From Lithospermum erythrorhizon (lineage: Eukaryota; Streptophyta; Magnoliopsida; Boraginales; Boraginaceae): 64,000 bases of DNA. Position 1 is the stretch's first letter. Each line of letters begins with the position of its first letter. The stretch covers positions 28,741-92,740 of the forward strand of contig JADFUC010001581.1 of the NCBI GenBank assembly GCA_019722365.1, read 5' to 3'. This document shows positions 12,966 to 25,838 of the stretch, piece after piece. The position numbers were made by a program, and so were the translations under genes. The notes under the pieces are model-generated. The model did no database searches. It was not told the DNA's origin and was given only the letters and a program-made list of their open reading frames with translations.

Positions 12966-13253
12966 TAAAAGCATTTATTTTTTTCATTTAATTCATTTTT
13001 ATTCAAATTTAGGTTTACTTAATACAGCTTAATTATGTTCACTTATATTCGAATTAATTATGTCCAATTCCCCCAATATATTTAGTGAAATGTCCAAGAT
13101 CGTTTCGATGTATAATCGCATGTACAGATATATGTTAATCCCGCTTATCTACAAGCGTTTAGTAATTTTTCGTGAGGTCAAGAACCATGCCATGCCGAGA
13201 GGATTAGTGTAACGACAAGATGTCCGCAGGAGGCGAAAAATGGCAAAGCCAGG

Positions 13254-16200
13254 ATGACATTAGTCGTCGAGACGCATTTGTTGTCTAATGGCTTTGTGAA
13301 AGATATTAAGACCGGGGAGCATCACGGCGAAGATTATCATGTTCGCTACAATGCTATTTATGTACAGAACATCTTCTTTCTAGAGTTTGATTTTCAGGGA
13401 ACCGATATATGCATACGGTCGGTGATATTTAACTTACGTAATGCTGACACACAATTTGAATTTGGTCGTACAATCAACGAAGAATACGACGAGATTGTGG
13501 TACATCCAAATACAACAAATGGTAACATACTATGACTCGACGGAGGCAAGAAACCAAATCAAGCCATGATTATTGCGACCGAATTCACAAAGTTATATCA
13601 AATGACAACACGCTTGGTTAGTCTTAAGTCCGAATCACAACATCACAAAAATATTTCCAAAGATGTATTTCTTTAATCGTTGCTGGCTGCCCTAATGGTG
13701 GAGCAGAATATTCCAAATGATTTCTGTATGCAGGCAAAGAAATTATCGAGTCCTTTTCGTTTCGCTTAAACAAAAAATTCATAAGTGAATAATTGTATGT
13801 CGCTTTTTACAAAGTTATGCATTTAACAATGGCGACGCCTTTCTTTTGTAAGTAAAGGTACGGTGAAAGGCTTGAGGAACAATGCAGTTTATCAGAAGAA
13901 AGGTTTTTGATATATACGCTATTTCACTACAACGACAGATATGTCAAGAAAAGATACCAAGACATTTATTAATGGCACCATCGCGTCCGCATGATGACGG
14001 TCGGATTTACGCACCGGCAGATGGACCGGCGCGAAACACTTTCGATGCAACATATCCGTATTTCGGGAGCGTAATCGAGAAATGCCAGACGGGTTTATGC
14101 ATTTACTGCTTTGCACCTGAAGCTCGATGCCAATATTCCCGTTGGGTCAGCTTATTAATCACAGGTACCTACCACCCGATCATGTATTTAAGGAGCCATA
14201 TCTCGTTTATCCTCAATTATACCCGGACCTAAAAAATCCAGTGAGATATAGATATTTTTCTTCGACCTCGTTGACAGCTGGGAAGAGCTGTGGCATACCG
14301 CGCCGGTATCAATACGGGTCTAGTGGAGCGCACTTCAACATGGGTTGCTTACGCTGACGACAGTGATTTTCCCGCATACGGAATGTTATCTCGTCGAGCA
14401 CACATTGCGTATTGGCTTGTCCAGATTGCATGGAGCATACTAAAGCTTTTCACTCACGGTAGGTCGGAAATTTTCTATGGCTCATTGTCACCGCCCTTTC
14501 TTCCTGGCCGGACATCCTCGCTTAGATGCAGCAGCGCGCTTTTTTCAAGGGACGAACTTGTCAGTCAAAGCAATCCAGAGCGACTTACCGGAGCCGAGGT
14601 ATATAATTCGCATTTTATTTGATCTCGACGTGAAAACAAGCAGTGCATACGCTGAACACAAAACCGCAGGTATAAATGCTGCAGAGCATATTCCGATTTG
14701 AGTTATTGTTCTACAAACAAGATCGTACACAACATCGACTTCATGTATACAAGAGAACAAATGCGGTAATCCTATTACATTAATCGTAGCTGATGTTCCG
14801 TGAAAAACGAAAGATAATGAACCGCAAGGATCACCTTGAAACTTTTGTTCACTTAATTCCCCACCGCATATGTACGGTATTCGCTGGGGAAAACGAAACC
14901 GCGGCTTTGTATACCAACCAACACAACAGAAAGAGTTTAGGAGTTGCTTAGCACGCCTCAAATTACCCGATGGACAAGTTTCCAAAACATTTCAGATGTG
15001 TCAGCCGTGAACTTCGCCGGATCAAAAAGTCGTATGTGCATATTATCGTGCGTAAATTACTCGGCCGACTTCGCCATGTACCGGCCCGACAAGATACAAA
15101 ACCGTATCGCAGTGGTGTTTTTTCTCGACATTTCATCAACAACTCTTAATGCGGGACGCGTGAGCAAATTTCGCACGTAATATTGTTGAGATAATTCGCA
15201 AGATGGAGACAATATTCTACCTCAACATTCTTTGATGCATGAGCACCTACCAATACATTTTCCTTAAGTGAAGCGCTTAATGGAGGTCCCGCAAAGATAC
15301 GGGATGTACCCGCTGAGTCTTTAGCATTTGACTTTATTAGTATATATGTCGATTGTCGGGTTTATCTATCTAATTATATAACTAACCTTCTACATGTTCA
15401 TATCCTTTGGGATCAAGAAAACGGTAAGACAAAAAGTGCACGTGTTGAAGTAGGTCAATATGCGAGGCGTGATTAGTCAAAGAGGTTTCCAAACTTTGCT
15501 CAATGTACTTCGGCGAAGCAATCAAACGGACTTAAATCGTCTGGGAGTAATGAGCAAATTAAATGCCTTGAAGACACAGCCTACTTTGCCGTTGTTCGTT
15601 ACTCAAAATGAGGCATTAAGTGAAACACCGATATTTTCTCGCTTAACAATACATTCATAATGTATATTTTCAGTAACACAATTCAAGTATGTATATTTAA
15701 TGTTCAATAACAAAATGAATTTGTAAATTATTATAATAGTTAATTCAAACAAATAACTTATATCCTGCGATAAAATTTTATGATTTGATTGAAGAGTTGT
15801 TCTACTGATTGAGGAACAAATAAATCACGACGTGGGCTTAAAGAAATGGTTTCACAATCATACTGAATAATATGGAGACGCCAGACCTCAAAGACACCTG
15901 CAGTCGTAATGACTCACCGAAATCAAACTACATAGCGGCTATTACGTCAATGGGTACTACTTTGACAGGGCGTGTAGCGATCTAACAAAAGAAAGCACTT
16001 ACACATGAGTGCGTGGTTAAAGGTTCCGCTACGACGTATTTACTTAATTCACGCTGATTATTACGGGTCATGTAAGAGATTCGGGGAATCGTCATTGCAC
16101 GGCTACTTACGGACAAAGTCAGACTCTTCAAGCGTTATTGTTTCGATACAAGTGTGGATGCAAATACATCCAAGGAACGGAATGGTTCAAATCAAACACA

Positions 16201-16620
16201 AGAGCAGAGCCTCCAAGTGATTTAATTTTATCCTAAAGATCACAGCACAAATAAAGATAATTATCTTTCGCTACATCTCAATGAAAGAGCATAAACAGCA
16301 GGTGTCAAGAATGTAACATTTAACGCTAGAAGTCTAGTTGATTGACTCATATGCAAAAATGTTGATGTCGTGCCTTTAATACGTAAGATATCTTTTCAAG
16401 CAGAAAGAACAACCGCCGCCGTTTCAGGATCCATCGAACGCGTCGACATCATCGGCGGATATTTCAATTTGTGTTATCGAAGATGCATTCGACACGCATA
16501 ATAATGATGCTCACTGCACGCTGGCCGGACTACCCGGATAATGATTTAGACTCGCAGGAAGGCTACTTCGAACAATACTAATGGAGGGCGTTCTGGGGAA
16601 GAGAATTAGGATCCACTGCT
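13254..16620 (+). pseudogene. Degenerate coding-like interior of the large element, unrecognised
   Basis: Several open stretches of 60-116 residues occur on the plus strand in different frames, at 13254-13535, 13882-14232, 14290-14622, 14944-15180, 15460-15660 and 16005-16220. Base composition is more balanced than in flanking AT-rich DNA, and stops and frame changes break every reading. I looked for Mutator, TNP2, helitron and retrotransposon signatures and found none that I would defend. It is probably the decayed transposase region of the element or of a nested one. Confidence 0.3.
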
Positions 16621-17906
16621 TATTTTCAAGTTTTTCGTAATAATCGATACTATTAAAAAACTTCTAAATAATATTTCATTTCACTGAAAGTTGCAAAATT
16701 TGAAGAAATACTATTTGTTTTCAGATTATTTGTATGGTTTTCTTGACTAAAATGAAAGCCTATCAATATTTCATTTCGTCTTTTATTCCTTCCATAAAAC
16801 GACAAGTGTTTGTGTTTAGAACAAGTATATGATAACGGTGTAGCGAGTACGTGTTCGCTCCTTCATATTATTAGGCTATTGAACGTCATGTTGCTCGTAG
16901 TTAATAACATAATCAATCGCGGCGTTACGCAGGCGAACGGTGTCGGTTATGCTATTTGCTAAAGCGCTTCAGACGCGCAATTACATTATTCAATACGGTG
17001 TCGTAAGATAGTCGGGTAGCCGTATCCAAATTTTCTGATTCCCTAAAATGCGGGAATTTTTAAAACATTTTACACACATGGCGCTTCTGGCCTCTGTTTG
17101 TGACATGGCTTGGCCGCCTTAAATTTCGTAACTCAAAGCTCCTTCAATTATATAAACACTTCTAATCTCATAATCACTATATATTTCTTTTTACATTTTA
17201 ACGCTCACAATTTCAACTTCAATTATAATTTACTTATTGTTTTGTTTAATTTTTTATAATAATGGCTAATAACTTTCTTTTTTAATTGTTTATTTTGTAG
17301 GAAATTTATTTGAAGTAATTATTTTGTTGACATCTAATTATTTATGATCTACTAACCTTGCTATATCAAGCTTCATTTAGTATGAAAAAATTGTTTGAGG
17401 TAATTATTTTTGTTATATTTTACGCCTATCTAATTATTTGTTTAATTTTGTTACATTTTGATTTTTTAGTTCTCTAATTTTTTATCTTTCATAATAATGT
17501 CATACATTGCTTTTATCAGAGGAAAATTATCCAAAGAGAAAAGGTGGTAATTTTGATGTTTATGTTGATGATTTTGGATATCATTGTGTTATTAATTTGT
17601 TCTGGGTCTTTATATCATTGTTCATTTTTTGCATAGTATTTTAGTTATTATTTTTGTTTGATATTTATGTTGATATTTTTGTTTGATGTTTATATTATTT
17701 TGATGTTGCCCTGTTTTTGGGTGACAGAATTTTGCTACCGGCTTCTCGCAAACGTCAGAAGATTCAGCCGCATAAATTTTTTTGGAAAATTTACAGCAAG
17801 TGCTTCAGAGAATGCTGTAGCGCCGGGTTTATGTCCAAATGTGGTGTCATTTTAGGTCGATCTGTCATTATCACAGATTATAAACCATGCGCGCCTAAGA
17901 AAGATT

Positions 17907-18120
17907 TAATAAAATAAATCAAAAAATAAACATTAATTACATACAAGGCTCGTAATAAAATAAATCAAAAATAAAAATAATAGATGCATTGTCGTATGGT
18001 GTCGGGTAATAAAATATCAAAAAATGAAATTATAACCAAAGGTCGGGTAAGTGTCTTAATAAAATAAATCAAAAGAAATTAAAATGTTATACGGCGCCTA
18101 CAAGGCCGCATAAATCTCAA
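17907..18120. repeat. Four diverged repeats of about 50 bp
   Basis: TAATAAAATAAATCAAAAA-type blocks start at 17907, 17953, 18007 and 18057, giving spacings of 46, 54 and 50 bases. The linkers contain GGTGTCGGG or GGTCGGGTAAGTGTC. This looks like a subterminal repeat array of a DNA transposon. Confidence 0.65.
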
Positions 18121-18144
18121 CCCAACGGGCTCAGAAGCTATCTC

Positions 18145-18235
18145 TATGTAGTGTCGGTTTCGTGTCGGTATGAGATTTTAGTGTCGCCAATTAGGCCGGT
18201 CAGAGTACCGACACTACACCGACGGAAACACTCAC
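18145..18235. repeat. GTGTCGGT / ACCGACAC motif cluster
   Basis: Two GTGTCGGT units, one AGTGTCGCC and one ACCGACACTACACCGACGG occur within 90 bases. On the minus strand one edge reads CACTAAAATCTCATACCGAC, which resembles a CACTA-type start. No matching 3-bp duplication was found. Confidence 0.4.
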
Positions 18236-19245
18236 GGGCGCCGGTAGCGCCGGTATCGCGCCACACCTTCGCCTGCTTTCTAGTAGCTGATTATCACCAA
18301 CCTACCACTACCACCTTCGTCAACATCCAAAGCCACCATCACTATTCTTCAACCACTACACTTCCACCACCACCTTCACACCATCACAATCAATATTAAC
18401 AAATATGAAGTGCATAATTTATATCTAGCTTCTTAAATAAAAAAATTAAATCTCGTAAATTAAACTCAACTATTCCTTAACCCCATTTCTCCACCAGCAC
18501 CTCCAATCTTGATCCAAGTAAGATACATCAAACCAAAGTTAAGCCAATCGGGGTCATTTCTCTTTCTTTTGAAATTGATTTAGTCACAAATTCAAATGTG
18601 AGATTGAAGAAAAGACCCAACTAATTCAAATCCCAAACAATTACACACAAAAATCTTTCACACCCAAATCGACGGCTCATTGAAGACTCATGGATTTGAG
18701 ATGCGTAAAAGTTTTAAAGCTTCTTCATTATTGTCAACGAGCTTATAGTGTTCAATTTCGAGGAGAGAAATAGTTTAGAGCCGGGCGCTGGCTCAAAGCG
18801 TGACGTATGACGCGCGCTGCCTGATGACGTGGCGCCACACATGGTTTATAGTTTATGGATTGACCAAGAAGAAAGTAGGTCATCAAAGTTCTGGGGAGGG
18901 GGCAGGGGCAGGATGTGCATGCCAAAGGTTGTTGTGGTCAGGAAAGCTAGGGGGAAAGCTTAAGGGGAGCGAGGGTAGTGGGTTGTGTATGCCATTAAAA
19001 AAGAAAAATGATTTACTGCTTTATCTCTAATTCATTTAAAAATATTTTAAATACGCCTCTATACGCATTAAATAAGTTAGGTGTAGTTATTTTGCTATTT
19101 AAAGTTGAAATAATAGGTCCAAAATATCTCTTTGAAACGAACTGATAGCTAAGGATACATAAACTTTACGCTGATAAGAGAGGGGCAAAACAGCGAATTA
19201 AAGCCAATGACAAAATATGGACAAACTTCTAGCCATTTTAGGGAT

Positions 19246-20654
19246 TTAAGGTAGTATTATCTATATTATGGAAGTAGTATACTATTTAAAGTTCATCTCG
19301 TCAATCCATAAAACATCATGGTCCTTACGCTTTCTTAAAAAAGTGTCAAATCCTCAACCTAGCGGGCTCTATGCCACCATGCCCTCAGCCATAATGCAGG
19401 AAATTTAAATCACCAGATGCGCTAACTAACTAACGATCAGATAGTTCTCTATAACCAACACTCATACTTAGATTAAGCTCTGAGGAGGAGTCGTAATCTA
19501 CTGTAAGCCGATATGTCAATATTTAAGTAAATAAATTAATAAAATAATTCAATGATCGTTTTACTGGGTACCTCAATATATGTTTCATGCTTATTGCTGC
19601 ATACGAATTTGTATAAATTAATGATTAATGAATAATTTAATCGAGATGATAATTGAATAATAAATAGATGTACATATAACGGAGAATAATTGATCGAATT
19701 CTGTTCTATACTAAAAGAAATAAAAAGTACAATAGTTTTTTCAATCGGGGATTGGGGATAGTTTTGTAATTTTTAATTGTAAAGTTTGAATTTATTTTAT
19801 TTATAAAAATTTAAAAAGGGCCCTTTATCGATGTACATGTGCAAATGACCTATCAATATGCTAATGAATGAATAAGCCACAACTATTAATTCTTTTGTAA
19901 ATATTATCATGATACGTCATTGTAGTAAATTCATAAGCATCATCTTATTATTTATTATGAGGTAGTTGATAACATTTATACTTTAATCTAAGTCAATTAG
20001 GAGACAACCTTACTATAATCAGCCATGTAAGCGTTAATATACAACGGGCGACGCTCAATCAAGTTTTGAAAATTTTAGAATTTGTCATGCAATTATAAAT
20101 AATTTTACACAAATTATAGTACTAACACCCCTAACATAATTAAAAAAATTCATTCGGATAAGTTTCACATTTTGGTATCGTTCAATATTTTAATGAAACA
20201 CAAAACCCAACGCCTATAGTCACATGATATACCTATTACAATCGGACCTCATAACCTGCTTAGTTTGAGTAGTGACGAAACCATAAATTTTATATAGGAT
20301 CGAGATGAATGAACTAAAATTAGTCAAATACATAAAAACATATTAATTTAGGGAAGACAAACAACTTACTTTTTGAATAAATAAATACTAAAATTATATT
20401 TCTTAATACTACTCCCATCCCAAAATATAAGAAAAATTAATTTTGCACCAATTTTAATACAAATTCAAATTACACACTTGTAAGTTATTTTCCCTCCATT
20501 TTACTCACTCACAAAAAATCAAACAAAGAACCTAATTGTTGATTTCTATATTCGATAAAAGTCTTCTATTTTTACTAAGGAGCATTAAAAAATAATTTTT
20601 CAAAATTTTAAGAGGAACGACTACTCCCCGTGCCCCCTAATTATTACACCTGCT
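19246..20654. other. AT-rich intergenic DNA, nothing recognised
   Basis: Apart from the MITE remnant at its left edge, this stretch has no coding frame or clear repeat end. A possible MITE start, TACTACTCCCATCCCAAAAT, lies near 20406, but I could not find its partner end. Confidence 0.5.
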
Positions 20655-21285
20655 ATTGCTAAAGATGTCAACGCGGGTTGATGGTTTTAATATACCAATA
20701 AGTATCTCTATGTTTATTTATAAAACTCAAAATCAACCCGTCCTCGAACTATCGGGGAATCTAATACCCAACCTCGACTCTAACCCAAAAACATGATAAA
20801 GTATGGCTCTATCTAGTATCAACAAATTTTAAAATGAATTTAATTTTGTAATTTAATAGATTATCTTTTATCATAAAACCATTATTCAAACTTTAATTAA
20901 AAATCGAACACATCAATTAAATTGAATTACAAGCAAAGATTATTATGTAAATGTTTTGAAAAAACAAATTCAATGATATTATACTACTTATAGCGAAAAA
21001 AAATGGTATATCATGAATTGAAACGTATAAAATTATAAGAATAACAAACTTAAAAAATAAAAATGGAGCATATGCCAAATATTTTCTTAATTATTTTATA
21101 CATTTATATATAAGTATAGGGTCATTTTGCAGTGTGAAACCTATACTTAACCCTATCTCGTGTCCGAGAAAAGATTTAGAAAATGAAAAACTGCAACCCG
21201 ACTCACTCGAATCAAACAAAAACTCACTCATAAAGTGAGGCTGCTAGATATCCAACTTATTTCAAGTTAAGATTCCCATCTCTAG
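20655..21285. mobile_element. Possible non-autonomous hAT-like element
   Basis: The left edge reads TAAAGATGTCAACGCGGGTT. The right edge, read on the minus strand, reads TAGAGATGGGAATCTTAACT. Such TAGRGATGNNAA starts with GGGTT or CCGAC blocks just inside are common in plant hAT-type MITEs. The interior repeats GGG/CCC-containing phrases such as CAACCCGTCCTCG and CAACCCGACTCACTC. The 8-bp target duplication was not recognised. Confidence 0.4.
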
Positions 21286-21354
21286 AACTACTTTATATAT
21301 TTTAAGCATATTATCAATAAAGTCCTTTTATACGTTATAATTTAACCTCCTTAT

Positions 21355-21430
21355 AATTTGGGGGAATTGAACCTCGAGACTTCAACATCGCTGACGCTTA
21401 AATTAACCGCTAAACCATTTGATTATCTCA
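21355..21430 (-). mobile_element. tRNA-derived SINE head
   Basis: On the minus strand TGGTTTAGCGGTTAA resembles a pol III A box. AGGTTCAATTCCCCC, about 35 bases further on, resembles a B box (GGTTCRANTCC). The stretch does not fold into an obvious full tRNA with an acceptor stem, so a decayed SINE is more likely than a tRNA gene. Confidence 0.5.
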
Positions 21431-22449
21431 TCGTTATCATATCAATCGCAAAGTACTTTAAAATTTACTCAGATCTAGAAAAAAAAGAACTAAAGTTCCA
21501 CATAATAAACCTGTAGAAGCTTCTTAAGAGAGATTACATGGAAATTTGCAGTTCGATAGGCTGCACTTGTAAGAAAGAGCTCGCTGTTACTTATTTTTGG
21601 GCTAGCGGATCACTATTCCAATTATGCTGACGTGTACGGTGGAGATTGTTTGCTGAGAGTGATACAAATGAAAAATCAAAATCAAAATCGAAATGGGAAA
21701 GATGAAGACGTATGAGAGTGTATTGTTTTGACTATTAAAGTCAGAACCTATTTCCGCCAGGTGGGTACACGGCTCACGCTCAGGATTACCGACCAGCACA
21801 CCTGGGGAATGCTGTAAATTAACCGGGGCTGCCTGATTCGATTCAAATGCCTAATGTTTTGCCTCAAGCTCACTGGCTAGCTCAAACGTACTGAACTCCA
21901 AGTTAATCGATATTCGTCAATGTTCTAATTTATTCAAATACTCTACCAATAAAACATTGACTTAGATTTCTTAAGCCTCGCACCAGAGTCCATGATCATA
22001 CATCAGACCATGCCAGCCCATGACATAAACTCAACCCATTTAAACCAATAGATAACCCCCAAATCCTAAGCCTGCCTCTCAAATTTCTTTCTCTCATACA
22101 ATTCACACAAATCAATTCATGAAACACCACCTCAAAAACAACTCTGCCGTCTTCCTCCACCATGTCCGCCACCTACCTCAACCCCTCCTCTTCATCCACC
22201 ATCTCTAGCGAGTTTCTCACAACCACCATCTTTTCTTAGCACCACAATGATACCAACATTCTCTAATCTTCCTTTCATAAACACTACTTTAATTTTGTCT
22301 ATTTTCGTTGAAGAAGAACTTTCCAATTATTCCTTCACCTTCCTTTTGATCTTCCAATGATCCTATCATGTCCACCAAATAAGCATTTGATGGTGATGGC
22401 GGTGATGTGGCTCAAGAGATGTAGCTCAACAGTTTGCAAAACAATTTGA

Positions 22450-22610
22450 TGGTGATGGCGAACACGTTCGAACGGTTCAGCTCGAATTATCGACCGGAGC
22501 CGAACTCTTGCTGTCTGCATTGAGTTTGGTTTCAAACGTGAGGTTCGAGGTAACGAGCCGAGCCCTGAACCCACCATTATTCGGTAGGGTTCGGCTCGTT
22601 TACAGCCCTA
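22450..22610. mobile_element. hAT-type MITE fragment
   Basis: The right end, read on the minus strand, is TAGGGCTGTAAACGAGCCGA, a very common terminus of plant hAT-like elements. GAGCCGAACTC and GAGCCGAGCC repeats lie just inside. The left end (GGTTCAGCTCGAATTATCG region) is too decayed to fix a boundary. Confidence 0.55.
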
Positions 22611-22951
22611 AGCACTCGCACTGTGCGTTTGTTTTTATTTTTTTAGGCACAAAAAACTTAACACATACGGCATGCGTTCGTTCTCGAGGATTTTTGTTGT
22701 CGTCGAAATAGTTGTGCCTAATTACCAAAGCTTTTTTAGTAATGCATGTTTAAATACACTCTTTAGACGATGAATGAGTTTTAAATTGAAACTTAATAAA
22801 TTTTTATTGTCTTACTTGTTTCATTAAAGCTGAAATTCAATCCTTGATAGAGAAGTATTTTCTATTTTGTTTGCAGCTTTTCAAACATTCATTGGGATTT
22901 CAAAACACCCATTGTTAGATTAGTTATAAATTTTTATCTTTGTAATTTATA

Positions 22952-23166
22952 CTCCCTCCGTCCATTGATAAATAATGAAATGATTATGAAATCTAAAATA
23001 TGGAGAAAATTATGAAAGGTTTTATTCAAAAGCTATAGAACATTAAATACTAGATCATCATATCAAATAAAAATAAAAGACAATTTAGAACTAACATTAA
23101 TATTCAATCAATTTCTTAAATTATTCCAAAAGTCAAATGCTCCCTTATAATTATGGACGGAAGGAG
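22952..23166. mobile_element. Stowaway-like MITE
   Basis: The left end is CTCCCTCCGTCCAT and the right end is ATGGACGGAAGGAG. These are inverted repeats flanked on both sides by TA, the usual target duplication of Tc1/mariner-type Stowaway MITEs. The length of about 215 bp is typical and there is no coding content. Confidence 0.85.
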
Positions 23167-23553
23167 TAATTCTTATCGTTGAAAAAACAATTGAAACTTA
23201 AAAAATTAATCTATCTAGGATAATTGAGTTTACTCAAGATAAATACAGAATGTTGTTTGAATATTATAATTTATTATGTGAAGTACGAAGTAAAAATCTT
23301 TACCTGAATATAAGAAAATACACTTCACTTAAGTTACATTATAACATTGATTGATGAAAACAGTTAAAATACACTTTACCTAAATACACTCCACAAGCTC
23401 ACAACACTAGCAAAAATAGACCACTATTGATTATAATAATGTGATTCAGCAGCTTCTAAATTATTCAGACCAGATATACTAAGACTGGGTGATTTTCAAT
23501 GGCATCTAATATCTCATGGGCCCTCCAATAGCAACGCGACGTCTGACATATCA

Positions 23554-25838
23554 TGCACGACAACCCGACGCCAACACTATCAGCATCGGTATCAAGGAGG
23601 GATTCGAATCGGCGCTCGGTTGTCAGCAACATGCAACCGACGATAACGAATTTTTTCCAAAAACTTGACATAACGAATTCGCCCCAGCTGGGCTGCCCCT
23701 GGCGCTTTCAAAATAATCCAAATCTCGACATACCAGAAGTCAATTAATCGATTGATTTACTCAAATGTAAAGACTACCCCAAGTTTCAACAACCAAATAA
23801 AACAAATACATTTTGAAGAAAAGTTTAAGAAAAATGACCCATCGCCAGATTTCCTAACCACACAAAAACAACCAAAGATCCAACACCGACCAAAGTACAA
23901 ATGTCAATATACAACCTGGGCCCGAAATCGAAGTAAATAACAAATGAGAAATCCAACTACAATCAAAACAACGAGACTCGCTATGATCTACTACCACCCG
24001 CCGCTTCACCTAGGCTCTGGGGCGCACGATCACCGAATATCCAAGTACGCTCAAGCACCACTACAACCTCGCACAAATAAAATGCCGCCATAAAGAATGT
24101 ATGTAGTTCTTCAAGCCTAAATAATACTTATCTCAAGAGCGAAAATTAACTCACCTACGCTTAGTATAATATAAGAATGGCTAAGTTCGCATAAATTAGA
24201 TAGACACGCTGTAATACTACAACCTGCGCCACAATAAAAGAAAATATCAACAACGGCTCATTATCATGCTCTCATCATAAAGGTATATCAAGCATCGACA
24301 TCCGGTGATCATGAAATTTATAGGCCCATCCAACTAAACACGCATTAATCTAATAAAGAATATCCGACAAACGATAATCATCCATTTCAAGAAAACAACG
24401 ACAACAATACCCACTAAGCCCACAACTCTACTCTATCAACCAACAACAAAACATCACGACTAACAACCAGACCATCCAACTCCACAACTCCACTGTCAAC
24501 AACGTTGGTACTACCTTAAATTTCACAACCAAAATAACTCAATCAACTCATCAGACATCCTGATTTACAACTAATGCCAGCATATAATCAACCTCAACCT
24601 CGGAGGAGAAACTTATCCGCCATTATTAAGCTAAACAACACACTCGTGAACGAGGTACCAGGAAAATACAAAGACACCTGAACAAGCAAAGGCAATACCA
24701 GAGGGTCAACACAATCAACGAGATACGGTGGCACAACACACTTATACCGGCACAAGACAATAATCAAGACAAGGCAATACCGGGCAAAGATAACTCATCA
24801 TACACTTACTAAATTCAACACATTCAATTTAAGAAGCAACTAATCACACCTCATAGATAAATACTCACCTCGCTATCAATAAATAGCGCCATTAGTCCAA
24901 GTGTCTTTCCACACTCCACGCCAACCAAAACACCGAGAAGTACAATTACTACTTACTACCATTTAACTCTATATCGTTAACTATAAGTTTACAACAATTT
25001 AGTTACCAAATATTAACTTAAGGTGAAAGACACAAGCATAAATCCACTAATAAAACGACAACATTTCAACCACCACACCACTACTATAACGGCCCTCACC
25101 CCATAACACACTAACACTTAAACAAATCTAATTAACCCAAAAATCAATTTCTCCAAACTAATTTACCCATCTTCAACAATCTTTATTCAAAAACTCACTA
25201 CACTAATTACACACAAACCTAATTCAACATCATCTCTTCCAACCACCTTAACATCAAAACTTTAACTTCAAAAACAACTATATTCACTCCACTGCAACTT
25301 AAAGGTGGTTTGGAAAAGTCAACCTAAAAGTCAACTAACACATTCAACACATTTCAACCCCAAAAATCGATTATTATCACTTCTAACCACATAATTCAAG
25401 CTTAGATGATACCTCTATACCATTTTAAAGTCCCAACTCAAAGTCAACTCAAGTCAACAAAAGTCAAACTTACAAAATATTAACCATTTGGGTCAAAATG
25501 CTTAGATTTGAAGATTAAAACATAATTTTCGATAATTAAGAGGACGGCGAACATGGCTGAGCTGATTTCAAATAAAGATTCCACCAAGAAAAACGAAAAA
25601 TCAAAAGCGGTGAGATTGGGACGGGGCGCGTTTCACAATTATGTGTTAAAAGTGGCCGTGAAATTTTTGACGATGCATTTAATACTGAGCTGTCATGAGA
25701 TATTTCTAGAACGTGTTAGTCCCGTCTGGTTCATGGCTTAAAAAACTCGTCTCATTTAACAACACAACTCAACATGCACTTATTTCTACCCTCGAAAAAT
25801 ATTAAAATAATATTTATTTCCAACGGTTATTTCATGAC
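23554..25838 (-). mobile_element. Probable Ty3/gypsy LTR (solo or truncated)
   Basis: The + strand left edge TGCACGACAACCCGACG and a GAATCGGCGCTCGGTTGTCAG block about 55 bases in resemble the edge of the solo LTR at 56089 (TGTAGCGACCCC, then GAGTCGCCGTCGATGGTTGAC at 60). The right part shares the AAAGTCAAC-rich stretch seen at 57960-58140. The right edge CCAACGGTTATTTCA resembles CGGTTATTACG at 58558. No target duplication or open internal region was recognised, and 23465-23671 on the minus strand is only a short frame. Confidence 0.4.

Larger units (their letters stand above)
8677..19204. mobile_element. 10.5-kb long-TIR element (MULE-like or composite)
   Basis: The two ends are inverted relative to each other. 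A near-perfect 27-base match lies at the same depth in both: 8761-8788 (CCTATTATTTCAACTTTT...) and 19091-19117 on the opposite strand. Weaker similarity runs outward through TTTTGCYCCT. The flanking 9-mers AAATGACAT (8668-8676) and CAATGACAA (19205-19213) match at 7 of 9. Removing 8677-19204 rejoins the two halves of an older MITE. The long TIRs and 9-bp duplication favour a Mutator-like element. Inside are C-rich leaders (8880-9120 and 9380-9500), degenerate coding DNA and GTCGG-type repeats that could belong to a second, nested element. The transposase was not identified. Confidence 0.6.

Noticed and set aside
13254..15660. Helitron, TNP2 or MURA transposase
   Set aside because: None of the characteristic motifs could be pointed to in any frame. 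Calling a family would be guesswork.
12615..18183. CACTA element from the CCGACACTATA cluster to the GTGTCGG cluster
   Set aside because: No matching terminal repeats or 3-bp duplication could be fixed. The motif clusters are recorded only as repeats.
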